From Aquilaria yunnanensis (taxonomy: Eukaryota; Streptophyta; Magnoliopsida; Malvales; Thymelaeaceae): a stretch of DNA of 64,000 nt. The position numbers and the translations under genes are program-made. Position 1 is the first letter of the stretch. Every line of letters begins with the position of its first letter. The DNA lies in assembly GCA_039654915.1 (NCBI GenBank), contig CM077599.1, positions 14,014,501 through 14,078,500 of the forward strand, given 5' to 3'. The notes beneath the pieces were generated by a model. That model did no database searches. It had not been told where the DNA came from and worked only from the letters and a program-made list of their open reading frames with translations. Below, one piece after another: positions 21,976 through 35,265 of the stretch.

Positions 21976-23244
21976 ATGTTGGATGTACTTCACCTCTTTG
22001 GTGTCACACATGTTAAGTATTATTTTTGTGATAATATAGATTATTTTATGAAATAATCAGTTCAATTTTAGAAAACACAACGAACAAATGAACATGTCAA
22101 ACATAGGTAGAGAATGACTTTCTCACACGAGTCATTCGCCCTTGATCTTTGTGTAAGATTAAGGATGAGACTGGCTAAAGACTTAAATGAATGGTACATT
22201 TAAGTGGGAGTCATGCTCCAACACATGACACTTTAGCCTTTCATGGTCCCCTAGATTATGAGTAATCAAGGTTCAATGCTTTGGTGCATTCAGTTTGTAT
22301 GACCATTCATACATCCTAGCCTATGTTAGATGTAAGCAAGGGCTTACATGGAGAAATTTCATGGTTATTGACATGTCCTCCTTTTATATGTTAAGAGGAG
22401 TACACTTAATGGTGTTTTAAGAGGGAGAAATGACACACTCCTCAATTGGAATGGAGATCACTCCAAGTGGGAGTGACATGAGTAAAACACCTTAGAAGTG
22501 TATTCTGGAACTTTAATGGATGTGTTTCCAAGTGTTCCATGACCATGAAATACGACCATAGAAGAATTTAAGCAAGTTGTCTCTGTTCTTACTTAGTGTG
22601 AGATTCTTCAAATCAGACTCTTAGTGACTATAGCTTGCTATTAGGAAGTTGAGTTAATTATGATCACTTTGATTGGTTGTCGAAGGTCTTAGAGAAATGA
22701 GACTGGAGTATCCTCCTTTTGGGTGATCATGTTAATTCATTGACCTAAGTAGTTGAAGCTCAAAGGAAAGACATTAAGATGGTACACGTTCACTAAATTC
22801 AATCTTGGGCCCACATATTACTGTGAGTAGTATGATAGATTAAATTGTGATTTAAATGAGTACACAATGCTTAATACAATCATGGATTTCAAGGAGTTGA
22901 AATTCAGAGAAAGAGACTGATTGTGATTAAGAAGTGTATCATATGTCTGGGGTCTGAAAGGCAAAACTTGATGTGTTCAAGAAAGCTTGATGTGTTTAAG
23001 CAACACACTTGTACTTGATGTGTTCAAGGAAAGTTTGAAGAAGTTCAAACTATGAGGAGAGGACAATCTTCTATTGAGAGTCTAACAACCTCAATAGAAG
23101 AGACTTAGTGTGTGTGCCTTGAGGTCGCACCCACAACTCTATATATGTAGAAGTGTCTAGATTATTTCGGCTATAAAGGATTAAGGAGTTTTGTTTTGAG
23201 TGGGAGCTGGGAGTTTTAAAAGCATCTTAGTGCGAGTGGGAGTT
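21976..23244 (+). other. 3' non-coding region of copia C
   Basis: 1.27 kb between the pol stop and the 3' LTR with no supported ORF. Phrases such as AAGTGGGAGT recur (near 22204, 22466 and 23227). The last, GAGTGGGAGTT just before the LTR at 23245, is the probable polypurine tract. Confidence 0.7.
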
Positions 23245-24762
23245 TGTTGGAATTCTTGGCGCACCAAGATCCTTTTAAGATAGGATTTGAGCTCGTTGAG
23301 CTAACTATAGCTTGAAAAAGTATCTAAGGCAGCTAGAAGTAGCTCCCCTTAGCTCAAGTCAGCTCACTTCAGCTATAAGTAGCTCAAAGTAGCTGGACTT
23401 CAGCTCAAGTTAGCTCAAGTCAGCTCAAGTCAGCTCACTTCAGCTTATGGTAGCTGAATGTAGCTGGACTTCAGCTCAAGTTAGCTCAAGTCAGCTCAAG
23501 TCAGCTCACTTCAGCTTATGGTAGCTGAATGTAGCTGGACTTCAGCTCAAGTCAGCTCACTTCAGCTTATGGTAGCTGAATGTAGCTGGACTTCAGCTCA
23601 AGTTAGCTCAAGTAAGCTCAAGTCAGCTCACTTCAGCTTATGGTAGCTGAATGTAGCTGGACTTCAGCTCAAGTCAGCTCACTTCAGCTTTTGGTAGCTG
23701 AGTGTAGCTGGACTTCAGTTTACTTCAGCTGAAAGCAACTAACTCCAGCTCAAGGTCAGTTCTTGGAGCTGGACCTTAGTTCATGGTGCTAGGTTGGAGC
23801 TCAAAGGAGCTCAATGGTGCATAAGTAGCATATTGAGCTAGCTTTGTGCCAGCTCACCTTGTTTTTAGCTCAAAACCACCAAGAGACACATCTTTTGTGT
23901 AAAGGTATGTCTCTTCATCAAAAGAAATAACTCTTGGCTAAAAGAACATGTCCTTTCATCCAAAGGAAGTGTTCCTTGGGTGAATGGACATGTATATTCG
24001 GCCATAGGGTGCTTATAGCACCAAGAGTGATGTCCTTTGACTTTAAAGGACATGTATTTTCGCCCATAAGGTAGTTATGGGTGGTTATAGGCCAAAGGAA
24101 GTGTTCCTTGACTTAAAAGACATGTATTTTCGCCCATAAGGTAGTTATGGGTGGTTATAGGCCAAAGGAAGTGTTCCTTGGCTAAAAGACATGTATTTTC
24201 GCCACCATACATGACCCTTAGCCAAAGGAAGTGTTCTTTGGCTTAAAGGACACCTTTCTTGGTGTAAAGGTGTGCCTTTTGGTCATCTATAAATAGCCTT
24301 TAGTGGCTGGCTATTGTGGGTACGAATTTTACACTCAATTTGCACCATTTTTCTTGAGAGAAAAATTCCTCCTTTCATTCCTTTAAAGAGCCGAAATATT
24401 AGACACTTTCTTAGAGCATTGTGGGTGGAATTACATTGAGATTCTTCATCTCAATTCAAGCCTCAAGGCGTATCTCTAAGATCAAGTCCTTCCTTTTCCT
24501 TTTCGGCACAAGACTATCAAAAAGGAAGGTACGCATCCTTTCTTGCTTTAGTAGCATGCTAAGGATTTAAATTTTATGAATGATCTTAGTGGCATGCTAA
24601 GTTTGTTTGACTGGATAAGTATGTCTATATTCATGTTGAACTCAAATAGCATGCTAGATATTGTTTTTTGAGACAATATGTATGGAAAACTTATATGCAT
24701 GTGGCATATACACAAATGAATAACATAAGAGTATGTTATTATTGAGATCCTGAAAATCTTCA
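23245..24762 (+). repeat. 3' LTR of copia C
   Basis: 1518 bp, uninterrupted, with the same length as the 5' LTR once its insert is removed. About five transitions separate the two copies (for example near 13632/23260 and 14815/24443). Confidence 0.95.
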
Positions 24763-24767
24763 ATTTC

Positions 24768-25322
24768 AACGCATCCGCAATGCACTCCAACCTGCAGAAA
24801 GGTGAAAAAAAGCAAGAAAAACTAAGAAACATGAGAAGACAAAATAGAAATTGACAGTTAAAGTCACTAAAAAGTTGACAACTTTGACCTTAATATTATG
24901 CACTTATCAAAACAGAAGCCCTTTGACAAATAGATAAGACGAGTGGCTTTGTAAGGACTTTGAAAGCAATAAGTACTGGTGATCACAGATGGGGATTTTG
25001 GCAAAAGAAATCAATAGAGAGAGAAAAAATCAAAGCCTCAGAAACAAAAGCATGGAGAATAGAGGATATGCGAAGCGATTAATAGGGAGTGAAGATAGGG
25101 AGATAATTTGTATGGCCGGGTATGAAGTTTCTTTTTTCTTGTTTTTTTTTTTTTTTGTTTTTCTGTTTTTATTCATGAGTCATTACTAAAAAGATTGTCA
25201 TGGATTGTCTAAAAGATTGTAAATGAGTTGATTGACTTGCATGTTGCATTTGTGATTTGTTATATACTATTACCCTGAACCCACGTGAAGGAGAGTAGTC
25301 AGCCCAAGAAATTAAAAAAGAA
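24768..25322. other. unassigned sequence, continuation of 13611
   Basis: Nothing coding is supported. Contains a poly-T tract at about 25134-25156. Confidence 0.5.
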
Positions 25323-26200
25323 GGGAAAATGAGTAATTTTACCACTAATGTTAGGTTGATAGAGCAATTTACCATTAATGTATTTTTTGATGTAAAATTG
25401 CCATTAACGTTATTGGTTAGGTGCAAATTTGCCACTAATCGCCAAATTTGCTTATTTGGCAAATGGGGCAAAAGGAGAAAATACAAGTTTCAATTCCAAA
25501 TTTTCACTACCTAAAATTATAATCCTTAAGTTTTTGAATATATCATTTTTACCATCATTTTCACCATTTTATTTTTTTGTTCAAGTTGCTAGGTCCTCAC
25601 ATACAAATTTGCTTAAAAACCCAATATCCAACTACAAATGAGACAAAAATCTAACAAAAAAAACCCAAAAAGGAAACTGCAATGATCTATCCAACCAGCA
25701 ACAGATGTCATCGACCCTCAAGTAAATAGTAACAAAGTGTCTTAAGCAAGCGATAATGGAAAATGAACTACTAATCTAATTACTGATTGATCCGTTGGTG
25801 CCAGAGATTGGCCAGGAGCTGACCGAAAGCCTTCATGGTCTAGTTTTCATTCTAATTCCCACTAGAGAAGATGGTCAAAGTAGTATATTTGAAAGTTGAG
25901 TACTTAAGGGCTAATGACCAAAATTTGTTAAACTAGTTTAAAAATTTTCTTAATTATTAGTTATTGACATGGCATTGATATGTTGTTGACATGGCATGAA
26001 ATATTCTTATTTTGAACGGAATATTTCTATTGTTGGATAGTCGTTAGATGCACAATAGCTATATTGCTCTTTTTTCATAATTTCAGTGATAAAATTGCTC
26101 CCAACAAATAACATTAGTGACATTTTTTGCATCAAAAAACACGTTGATGGTAAACTTGCTCTATTGACATAATATTAATGCCAAAATTGCTCATTTTCCC
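25323..26200. mobile_element. MULE-like MITE with long TIRs
   Basis: GGGAAAATGAGTAATTTTAC at the left end pairs with the reverse complement of the right end (GGGAAAATGAGCAATTTTGG reversed), and similarity continues for over 100 bp, including ...TTTTTTGATG.AAAA. Flanks AAAAAAGAA and TAAAAAGAA match at 8 of 9 positions. There is no transposase inside. Confidence 0.7.
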
Positions 26201-26932
26201 TAAAAAGAATAATGTGAAAGCTTAATAGGGGTGGACTTAGCACGGACCAATCTATCATTTTTTGGTTAGACAACATCCCAATAACTTTCTAAAAAATGGA
26301 AAACAAAAAAACACTCTTGTTTTATTGGTTGGCATATTGTTTGGTGTGGAAAAAATATATGGAATTTTTCTTTAAGGTAGTTACTATAGTTTAGGGTTCG
26401 AGAGGTTATAGGAATGATAGAAGTGTGTGCAAGGAGATTTCGGCTTCGAGCATGTGAAACAAGCATTTGGTCATTATACCTTTATTAGCTGGGGAGTTGC
26501 TGTTAAAGCCTCCATTTCGTTCTGGTCCAGCCCAACACGTTTATACACTGTTCATGCATAGTTCAAATTTGCTCAGTTAATGCCTAGATCGTTTGCCGCC
26601 CTACTGTGCTGTTGTCCACAAATTGCTTGCTTTCTACATTATTGTCCACAAAAACACTGACCTTGCTTTTGCAAGACTGAGCAAATTGAATCCCCAAATT
26701 TGTTTTTCTTTTCTCTGTTTTTGTAAGCAAGCTAGGTAATATATTATGATCATTGTAGTTTGGGTCGACAATCTCATTTTTGTGATATAATCCCCAAATT
26801 TAACCCACCCGCTTGTAACAAGAAAGGTTTTAAGTATATGTAAGAATCTGAACTCAACCATATGATACAGTGATTTTAATAAAACCAAAAAAAGTAGAAA
26901 TATTGGGTACAATCAAAATAATAGTTCAAAAT
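26201..26932. other. intergenic DNA
   Basis: No gene or element boundary recognised. A direct repeat TTGTCCACAAA occurs at about 26605-26655. Confidence 0.5.
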
Positions 26933-28685
26933 GTACAATTGGTCCCTTAAATTTGTTAACTTCAACAAGTTAGTCCTTTAAGTATGACTCAGCGTGCTTA
27001 ATCCCTCAAATTTGAAAAATGTAGCAAGTTAGTCCTTCGGCAGCTTGTGGAAAGTACACCATTAGTCCTAACTTTCAACTTTTAGCAAAAACAACCATTA
27101 AATTAAAAACTTTCATTCGCACCAAACATGTTTATTAACAAACTTTGTTCAATTGCTAACTACAATAATTAAATTATTAAATTATTTGCCTTGATAATTC
27201 AAAAAAAATATGTAAAATAATTTAGAGAATTTATTATCATCTAATAATTTATACTATATCTTTCTTATTTTTGAAGAAACTATTTTTCTTGATCTACTTA
27301 AAGCCAAAAAAAAATCCATTTTTTAATTGTCTCCACATTTACTTTGATTATTTACTTTTATTATAAAAATTGCTTACTTTTTTTAGTAAAATAAATTCCC
27401 CATGCACACAAAAAAATAATCCAACATTTAAAAGTAGTCAATTCTCTAATTAAGTGGTTAAATAAAATTTTTTATTTTTTTTCCTGAATTTCCTCTTTAA
27501 GTTATATCTAGCTAGAGTAAATAAATTTTTAGCCATACAAACCAAAAATATCAAGATAAATAATAAAAAAATTATATTTTAGGAAATTTAATGAAATATA
27601 AAATTTAATGAACAAAAATAAAAGATAACAAAATAGAGCTCTAAACTGGTACTTATCAATAGTGGTTTTTTCTGTTAAAAAAAATATGAATGTAAGCAAG
27701 CTAGTTCTAGAGATTCGATGCTAATTTTATGTTAGTAATCATTAGATTTCTTTATTTTTAATTATACATACTACATGTTTTAGATTGTAATTTTTTTTGT
27801 TACTATTATTATTATTTTTTGGAAAAGGGCATGTCTTTACATTTCTTTTTTTGGATGGCTTACAAAGTAGCTTCTTGTACAATTAATAAGTTTAAAGACT
27901 CTGTGTAAAAGTTTTAGCTAACACATAGATAAAAGTGGGTAAATTTTACAATTTATTTTTTAAATTTTTCATTGAAAAAAATATGATAAAAAGCCAAGAA
28001 AATTGTAGTATCATCTTAATTAGCACAAAAATTGCAAGGGATGAAATAGTTTTAAGATAATGTGGTATTCTAAGTCCAAATCACAAAATATTAAAATAAA
28101 AAATATTTATTTGGAAAATTATTTGAAAACTAAGTCTAATTAAAAAAATCCCTTCAACAAAATGATCTCTAAATTTGTAACTCCATAATGTTGCACATTT
28201 TATACAAAAAAAAAGTCAAAAAAAATATTTATAAAAAATAATTGATCAACATAATAGTGAAGTCCATAAAAGATAAATTTGTTTTGGCTTTTCAATGAAT
28301 CAATCAAAGTAGTTTCTAAAGAATAAGCGAAATATAAATGTTAAATAATTAAAAAATTTTAAATTATTATATATAATTTTTGAATTATGCTTTGTATGTA
28401 ATTTAATTATTTAATTACGTATTTAAAAATTTAGTAAAGTTTACTAACTCACAAGTTTGGTGATAATGAAAGTTTTTAAATTAAGGGTTTATTTTGCTGA
28501 AAAATTGAAAGTTAAACTTAAGGTTATAGTTTATCCTGAGAGCTGAAGAACTAAGTTACATCATTTTACAAAATTTGACGACTAAGTTGCATAATTTTGT
28601 AAAGTTCGATAATTAAGTCATACTAAGCAAAGTTAAGGGACCAACTCATGTAAGTTGGCAAATTTGGAGGGCTAATTAACTACAC
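26933..28685. mobile_element. non-autonomous element with ~220-bp TIRs
   Basis: The left arm from GTACAATTGGTCCCTTAAAT pairs with the right arm, which reversed reads GTGTAGTTAATTAGCCCTCC. Similarity continues inward through AACTTTCAACTTTTAGCAAA and AAAAACTTTCATT. No clear TSD was found, so the family is open (Mutator-like is the first guess). The interior is very AT-rich and non-coding. Confidence 0.6.
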
Positions 28686-28789
28686 TTTCTACACTTATTT
28701 TCTTTTAACATTAGTTGATAATACATGAGAGGAAATGAGAGTAGTGAAACGGTGCCACAAGTCTAATATAGTTTATCAAAATTACATCA

Positions 28790-28970
28790 TTTGTCCCTGC
28801 CTGCTTGATGGAATGGCAAATGAGACACAAAGGGAAGTGAGATCAGGGGTTCAATTCCCACTTTACCCACTTTCCCCATATAATGTCATTTACGTTGGTT
28901 AGGTAGCTTCATAGGTGGAATTAAAAGGATGCTAGTGGAGGCCCAGCTAGCTAAAATTGTAAAATATCTA
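28790..28970 (+). mobile_element. possible tRNA-derived SINE
   Basis: GGTTCAATTCC at 28848-28858 fits the Pol III B-box consensus, and TGGCAAATGAG at 28814 is a weak A box 34 bp upstream. No clear tail or TSD was found. It could be chance. Confidence 0.25.
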
Positions 28971-31649
28971 TAATTTTCTTTAAAATTTAATGGTAAATGC
29001 ACTTTGGACACTTCTTAAAATTGGTCAAATTCCCTTTTAAGGACTATAGTTTAGAAAAATATTTGTTTTGACCTCTATTTTATAAAAACCCTAGGTCCGC
29101 CCTTGGGTATCTCTTTGTGTCTTGTACAAGTCGACATTCCCCTGTCATTTAGATACACTACCTCCTAATCATGTACTCTTGTATAATGATTCTGATTACA
29201 AAATAAATAAATAAATAAAATTTACACCATTTAACAAATTGGAAAAAGGCTTCCACGTTCATTTGTGTTAGCCTTCAACGAGGTTTATGGTACTCATGTA
29301 TTGTAGTGGTTCAATCCATATTAATATTAAATACAAATATAAACAACGGTGATCATTGATGAAGGAAAAAAAAGTTTCATAAAATGAAAAAAAAAACAAA
29401 AGTAAGAATTGGAATAAAAAAATCAAGGTAAAATTTTAGGACTAAGAAAGAAAAAAAATTCTAAGTATCAAAAGATAAACTATGGCGGTTAAAATTTTGT
29501 TTTAAAAGGGAAAAATAATATGAAAAAATTATAAATATAAGACAAAGAGCGTAATTTCAGTGAGAAAAATTTGGGTTCTTTTTATAGAAGAAATAAAATT
29601 AGGGTTTAGTGATTAATAAATAAAAAAATTGGTATTTAGATTAAGAGAAAAAATGTAAAGATTTTAAGAATTAAAGCCTTAACTATTAATTTAATAAAGG
29701 AAAAAAGAAGGTAAATAAAAATATTGGCTAAAATGAATCAGTTTGAACCATACAAAAAAGTAGACAACTCATAATGACTAATGGTTTGTTTTAAAAAACA
29801 ATAATAAAAAAACCAGCAAAAAAAGGTAAACAAAATCATTATAGTTGACTAAAAAAAATAAAAGAAACAAACCATGATTACCAATATTTTGTTTTAAAGA
29901 AAATAAATAAAAAATAGAAAAATTAAAGACTAAGAGAATAAATTGAGAGGTTTGGTGACCCACACATCGTAGCGAATATGTTTTGTAATAAATTTTAATA
30001 ATATATAAAATTTATCATCAATAAATTCATGATAATCAATTAAAATTTCTATTTATATCAAATTTAAGTTAGGCTCTTTTCATGTTATATTTATATGATT
30101 AAAATGATTAGTTATGATCAAAACATAACATTGTGAAACAAAATATGGTATGTGCTTTGAAACAATGAATATTTTTTCTGTTAATTAAAAAAAGTTCACT
30201 AAAATTTTTCATATCTTATTAACTCAAACTATGATTTTAATATTGATAAAAAATTTATCTACAAAAAATTATTTTTAATTTTAACAATTTTTGGCTAAAT
30301 TATTTTATTAAACTATAGAGCTTAAAGTAAATAATTGATGCTACAAAAAGTAATTCATCAATCCTGGTAAAAAAATGACTAAAACACAAAACTATGTTTG
30401 TATATGTTAATGAATTAATAGTTTAACTATTAACTTAAATAAACGTAAAAAAGATAAGAAAGTAAAAAAAAAAAACTAACTAAAGCCGAATTGACCAAAA
30501 CCAGGTCAAAAGTAGGCAAATTATAATGATTAATATTTCATATTAGAAAATGGAAATAAATAAAATCAATAAAAAAATTTAGGATTAAGACAAAAAAAAA
30601 TGGTAAAACTTTAAGTATTAAGGATTTAACAATTGACTTAATAAAGATAAAAAATTATTTAACTAAAAAATAAATAAATTATGATCCCCAATATCTTACT
30701 TTAGAAGATAGTATACAAAACAACAAAGAAAAAGTTTGGGCATCAAGACAGCAAATAGAAGATGTAATTAACTAATTATAAAATTCAGTAACCAAAATGT
30801 AACACAGATATAAATTAGGTCCTACAATGGAAATATTAGAAAGTTAGGGATTGAAACTGTATTTTTACCCAAATAAACGTGAAACAGACTAAAATCAAGA
30901 AAATTGCAACATTGCCCCTAAAAAAGGTGAGCTCCTTACAAAAAGGGGATCAAACTAAAAAAAGAGTAAATTGCATCTGGGGAAAAAAAAATGTTCATCT
31001 ACAGTAATCACTGTAGATGAACAGTAAAATCTTCTTCTCTTTTAGAATATAGTATGATAAGAAGCAGTAAGCATGATGAAGTTTTTTCCCATTGTGGCAT
31101 GTTAGTTATTCTTATTGTAAATATTGGAACGTGGAGTTTTTTTTTTATCGTAGGTGAGGTGAGGCTCTTTCCAAACTTGAAGGTGGTGACCATTGCAAAC
31201 TTTAAGGTCCTGTGCAAATGTATTTGAAATATATCAACTAAGTTGGTAAAATGATTGCACTTGTTTTAGTGATTATTATACGAGACTTGCATTTAGGATG
31301 ATTATTGTAATATTGCTTTGGAAAAAGGGATGGGATTTAGAGAACATGATATTGGAATTTGAATTCTTTGTTGTACAAGTGCTTTTTGGAATATGGATGA
31401 TAATTCAATTATTTTAGTTTTAACTGAAACAAAGTTACTCCAAAAAATTTGATGTTTTTGATCATGGATGTTAAAAACTGAATAGAATGAAAGAAAATCA
31501 AAATAACTGAAAACCAAAAAAAATTTCAGCTTTTCAATTTGTAATTTGGTAAACTGAATTTTATATACTCCCATCCAAAATTTATTATCTTTCTTTTTCT
31601 TTTTCAATTTAGGTTTAATATCCTTAATCCATATACAAATAAATTTAGG
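28971..31649. other. long AT-rich region with diffuse repeats
   Basis: No gene. Phrases like TTAGGACTAAGA and AATTATGATTAATATTTTG recur in diverged form at about 29440, 29900, 30520, 30590 and 30680, suggesting an old, eroded tandem or dispersed repeat. Confidence 0.5.
30992..31023. repeat. perfect 14-bp inverted repeat with 4-nt loop
   Basis: TGTTCATCTACAGT, loop AATC, ACTGTAGATGAACA. It may be the remnant or end of a small element. Confidence 0.9.
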
Positions 31650-32090
31650 ATTTCATTCTAATCCATGTGATGCCATATTGAGCTTGACCCTTTAATTAGG
31701 GTATGAGACCTAGGGTCAGCCTGAGGGGGTGAATCAACTCATGAAGGCTTCCAAGTTGAGGAAGAACTCTCATTAAAGGAGGATACCCATTAAAAAGAGA
31801 ATTTCTATGATCAAGGGAATCTTACATTTATGACATTTTTAAGGATGACATAGATACCTAAATATGTATAAATAAAGGACCTATGACTTGAAAAGATACT
31901 CATTGTTCTTTGTTCTGAACTGTAGTTACTTTTATCCTCATAAATAAGCTAACTTAAAGGTTGGAGGGTTTTGTTTTAGACAATCTTTGAGCTCTGACAT
32001 GTATTTGGTTACAAGTTCAAGTCCTTATTTGCTTTGATTCACAAGGCGGATATCCGATACGACCACTCCCATTAATTGTTTGGCTTTACC
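31650..32090 (+). mobile_element. decayed gypsy-type LTR fragment
   Basis: Contains TATA-like TATAAATAAAGGAC at about 31867, then CTCATAAATAAGCTAACTTA and CACAAGGCGGATATCCGATA. It ends CCACTCCCATTAATTGTTTGGC, which I recall as the U5/primer-site border of certain plant gypsy LTRs, with a mutated primer site. No partner LTR or coding region is nearby. Confidence 0.4.
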
Positions 32091-32558
32091 GTGTATAAAT
32101 AAAATTTAGGTTTTTATTATTTCTATTTCTTTCTTTTTAATCAATGCCTAATGCATAATATAACTCAAATAAGTCAGTCACCAAATTATTTGAAATGCCT
32201 TGCCAACAACCAAATATAAAATTTGTTATTCGGTTAGAACAAAACTGATCATTGATCTCATACTGATAATAAAAAAAATCAGTTATTCAGTTTTTTCTAT
32301 TATAGCTGAATAATTGCTCACACTTACTTTCAGAGTATTTATGGATCAATTTGTAGTTTAGATATTTCTTCATTGCCTTCATCCGTACAACAAATTTGGG
32401 TTTGATAGCATCACAAGATAGTGGTTGCAATGCCCAACTTCCCGTTTTAAGAGAGATGAAGGAACAGCAGAGCAAGCCACCGCTATTGAATCACAAAGGA
32501 GGCTTTTGTTGGAAAAAAAAACAAAGGCTTGAGGTAAAACACTGGGCATATCCATGAA
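32091..32558. other. intergenic DNA left of the hAT element
   Basis: No supported gene; continues at 36400 on the far side of the hAT insertion. Confidence 0.5.
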
Positions 32559-32956
32559 AGTCATATTAATGGTGAACATTGGGCCAGGTCCGGACCGGCC
32601 CGCATCAAGCACAGCCCAAGCATGGTCAAGCCCGGCACAGCACGGGCCCGGTTAAAATCCGGCTAAGGGCGGGCTGGTTACGGGCTATCATGAGAGGAGG
32701 AAGGCAAGTGGGCTCGACACGGCCCATAATGCAATTGGGCCCGACACGGACAGAGACCGGCACGGGACCGGCCCGGCACGGGGGCGCGCAACGGTCTCGT
32801 GGCAGGCCAACGTTCTGAAATTTTTTTAAAAAAGGGAAAATAACACAATTAGTCTCTCTACGGGCTGGCAGCCCTTTTTTGACCCCAGAATTACTTTTTT
32901 GCCCCCTCTAACAACTATTTTGTAAGGGTTTTTTAGTAAAAAGAAAAAAGGCCTTT

Positions 32957-32970
32957 CCCTATAAATAGGG
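32957..32970 (+). promoter_or_regulatory. TATA box of the hAT transposase
   Basis: CCCTATAAATAGGG, a palindromic TATA site about 160 bp before the transposase ATG. Confidence 0.5.
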
Positions 32971-33131
32971 AGGCCATTTCCACCATTTCTTCACACTAAT
33001 CTTAGCAATCTCTTATTCTCTACTAATATATTCTCTCATTTCTTTGAAGCACTCAATATTATTTTCTTCATTCTCAATCAATTCTCAATTACTTGCGAAG
33101 CTCGTGATCTGCTCAATTTTTCCTCACACAA

Positions 33132-35265
33132 ATGGCATCAAGAGGAAAGGGAAATGCCTCAAGCTTTTTATCCCGCACCGGTTTAAGGTCATTTTTTCGT
33201 GGCCTTTCCCGACCAACGAGCCATGGGATTCATATCCAACAAACTGACGATGACAAGCAATTCGATATGAGTCAATACGAGTTGGGGCTCGACGATTAAC
33301 TTTCTGATGATGACGTTGAGGAGGTGGAGCCAACGGCAGCAGGGAATGTTGGTGGAGGAGATTGTTCTGAACAAACCCCGACAAGCCATCAAGCCGAACT
33401 TTCGCCATAAGGTAAGATGTCAAGGCTCACCGCATGGGTTTGGGAGCATTTTGACCAAGTTTTTGAGAAAGATAGTTATGGAAACGATGCAAGGTTCGCA
33501 CATTGCAAACATTGCAAGTAAAAGCTCGCACACAAGAAGAACTCTAGCACAGGAACACTGAGACGTCACATGGAACATAAGCATCCGACTTTATGTCCAG
33601 ATGCAGCTACTAGTATCGGCGGTCAGACACAGCTTGCAAGTAGTACCGGCGGATCAGGTATTTTTAAATTTAATCAAAAAGATTGTAGAGAAGGCATCGT
33701 AGAATGGATAATGTTAACTGAAAAACCATTTATACAATCGAAAGATAGACACATGGAAAAATGGATTACATCATACTTAAACCCTGCATTTAAAAGAACA
33801 TCTAGGACTACTGCTAGGAGGGAGGCATTTAAAATTTATGAAGTTGGTAAATCAAACTTACAAGCATACTTCTCTACTTTTGATCATTCTATCTTATTCA
33901 CTAGTGACATGTGGACTTCACCACTAGGACAAGATTATTATTGTATAACTGCACATTGGATTGATGATAGTTGGGTCATTCAAAAATGTATCATTACATT
34001 TAAGTGGATGGAGGTCGATCATATTGATTGGAACATATTTAATGTAATTTCAGAAAGTTTAAAAGAATTTTTTTATCATGACAAGGTTTTTAGCATAACA
34101 TTTAATAATGCATCAAACAACGATGTCGCAGCTGAGACATTGAAGGAGTCACCAGAACCTGTTCGTGATGCCGCATTTTTTCATATTAGGTGTGTATGTC
34201 ATATTTTAAACTTAGCTGTCCAAAAAGGTCTTCAAGTTTTGAGTAATGAAATTACTCCAATTAGGTGGGTAATCCATTATTTTAAGTCAAGGACCAAAAT
34301 TTTTAAAGAGTTTAAGCAATATTGTCTGGAAAATGACCTCGATTTTAGTTGAAAACATTTTAAACTTGATTACCCTACCCGATGGAACTCGACTTGCGAG
34401 ATGTTGATGGATGCGATGCCATTTGCTGCACACATGACATGTTTTATAAATGTCAGAGAAAAGAAAGCGATTTTGAAACAAGAGATGTGGGATAAACTGT
34501 CAAAATTGGCTGCTGTGTTGCGATATTTTTTTAATGCCACTGTTTTTTGCTCCGATGTATACTATCCCACATCGCACAAAGTTTTAATGCATATGGTCAA
34601 CATTGCATGTTAAGGCCATAAAAGATAAATGGATTTTATATTTAAGTACTATACCCCCGATCTACTTACTTGCATGTGCACTAGACCCAACCGTAAGAAT
34701 CACGAGTATGCAACAACTACTTGAGGGTTATTATAGTTTCTTAGAAATGGTACATATTTCTGTTCATGCTATAACTGCCTCTATTGATGAGCACTTGCGA
34801 GAGTTATTTAAGGTTTATGCCAACCGGCATAAGGATAAGGTTGCAAACACCACTTCATCTACCATCAGGTCTTCATCATTGTCGGGCTCATTATCATTCA
34901 ATCTGGCTGAACAACTCCTCAAACGGCCCCGTACTGCAGCATTCAGTCTTACTGAAGTGGACGCATACCTTAACTTTGTTTGGGAAAGTAGTGAGACCAA
35001 CATTCTAGAATGGTGGAAAGCAAGAAGCAACAAATTTTCAAAACTCTCCATCATTGCCAAAGAAGTTCTAGCTGTTTCCGTCTCAACCGTTGCATCGGAG
35101 TCCGCTTTCAGCACTGGGAAGCGTGTAATTTTAGAGAAACGAACAAGGTTATCACCAGATGCAGTTGAAGTTTGTATATGCAACCATGATTGGGGTCTTG
35201 CAGCTTTAAGATTACAAGACCGCAAGAGTTCCGACGAGGAAAACCCCGATGAGATAGATGCTTAA
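33132..35265 (+). pseudogene. hAT transposase (BED finger + hAT dimerisation), broken
   Basis: The proposed start is MASRGKGNASSF at 33132. A BED-type zinc finger follows (WVWEHFD, then C-x2-C and H-x3-H at about 33440-33580). A long catalytic region (SDMWTSP near 33905, HIRCVCHILNLAV near 34180) leads to the C-terminal hAT dimerisation domain (VSTVASESAFSTG near 35080). The closest known group is Ac-like/RICESLEEPER proteins. In-frame stops lie at 33297, 33408, 33519 (inside the BED finger) and 34350, with one frameshift near 34600-34613. The last 220 codons are open. It is non-functional as read; the stop-free C-terminal part is the best preserved. Confidence 0.9.

Larger units (their letters stand above)
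13617..24762 (+). mobile_element. copia C: complete, young Ty1/copia retrotransposon
   Basis: Two 1518-bp LTRs (insert excluded) start TGTTGGAATTC and end CTTCA. The whole element is flanked by the perfect 5-bp duplication ATTTC (13612-13616 and 24763-24767). It has a primer-binding site TGGTATCAGAGC, one open 1351-codon gag-pol, a 1.27 kb non-coding 3' region and a purine-rich tract before the 3' LTR. By eye the LTRs differ at about five positions, all transitions, so insertion was recent. All autonomous functions look intact, but the 5' LTR is split by a 2.5 kb solo LTR. Confidence 0.95.

Noticed and set aside
28848..28858. Possible true tRNA gene around the B box
   Set aside because: No cloverleaf can be formed with the weak A box, so only a SINE-like call is kept, at low confidence.
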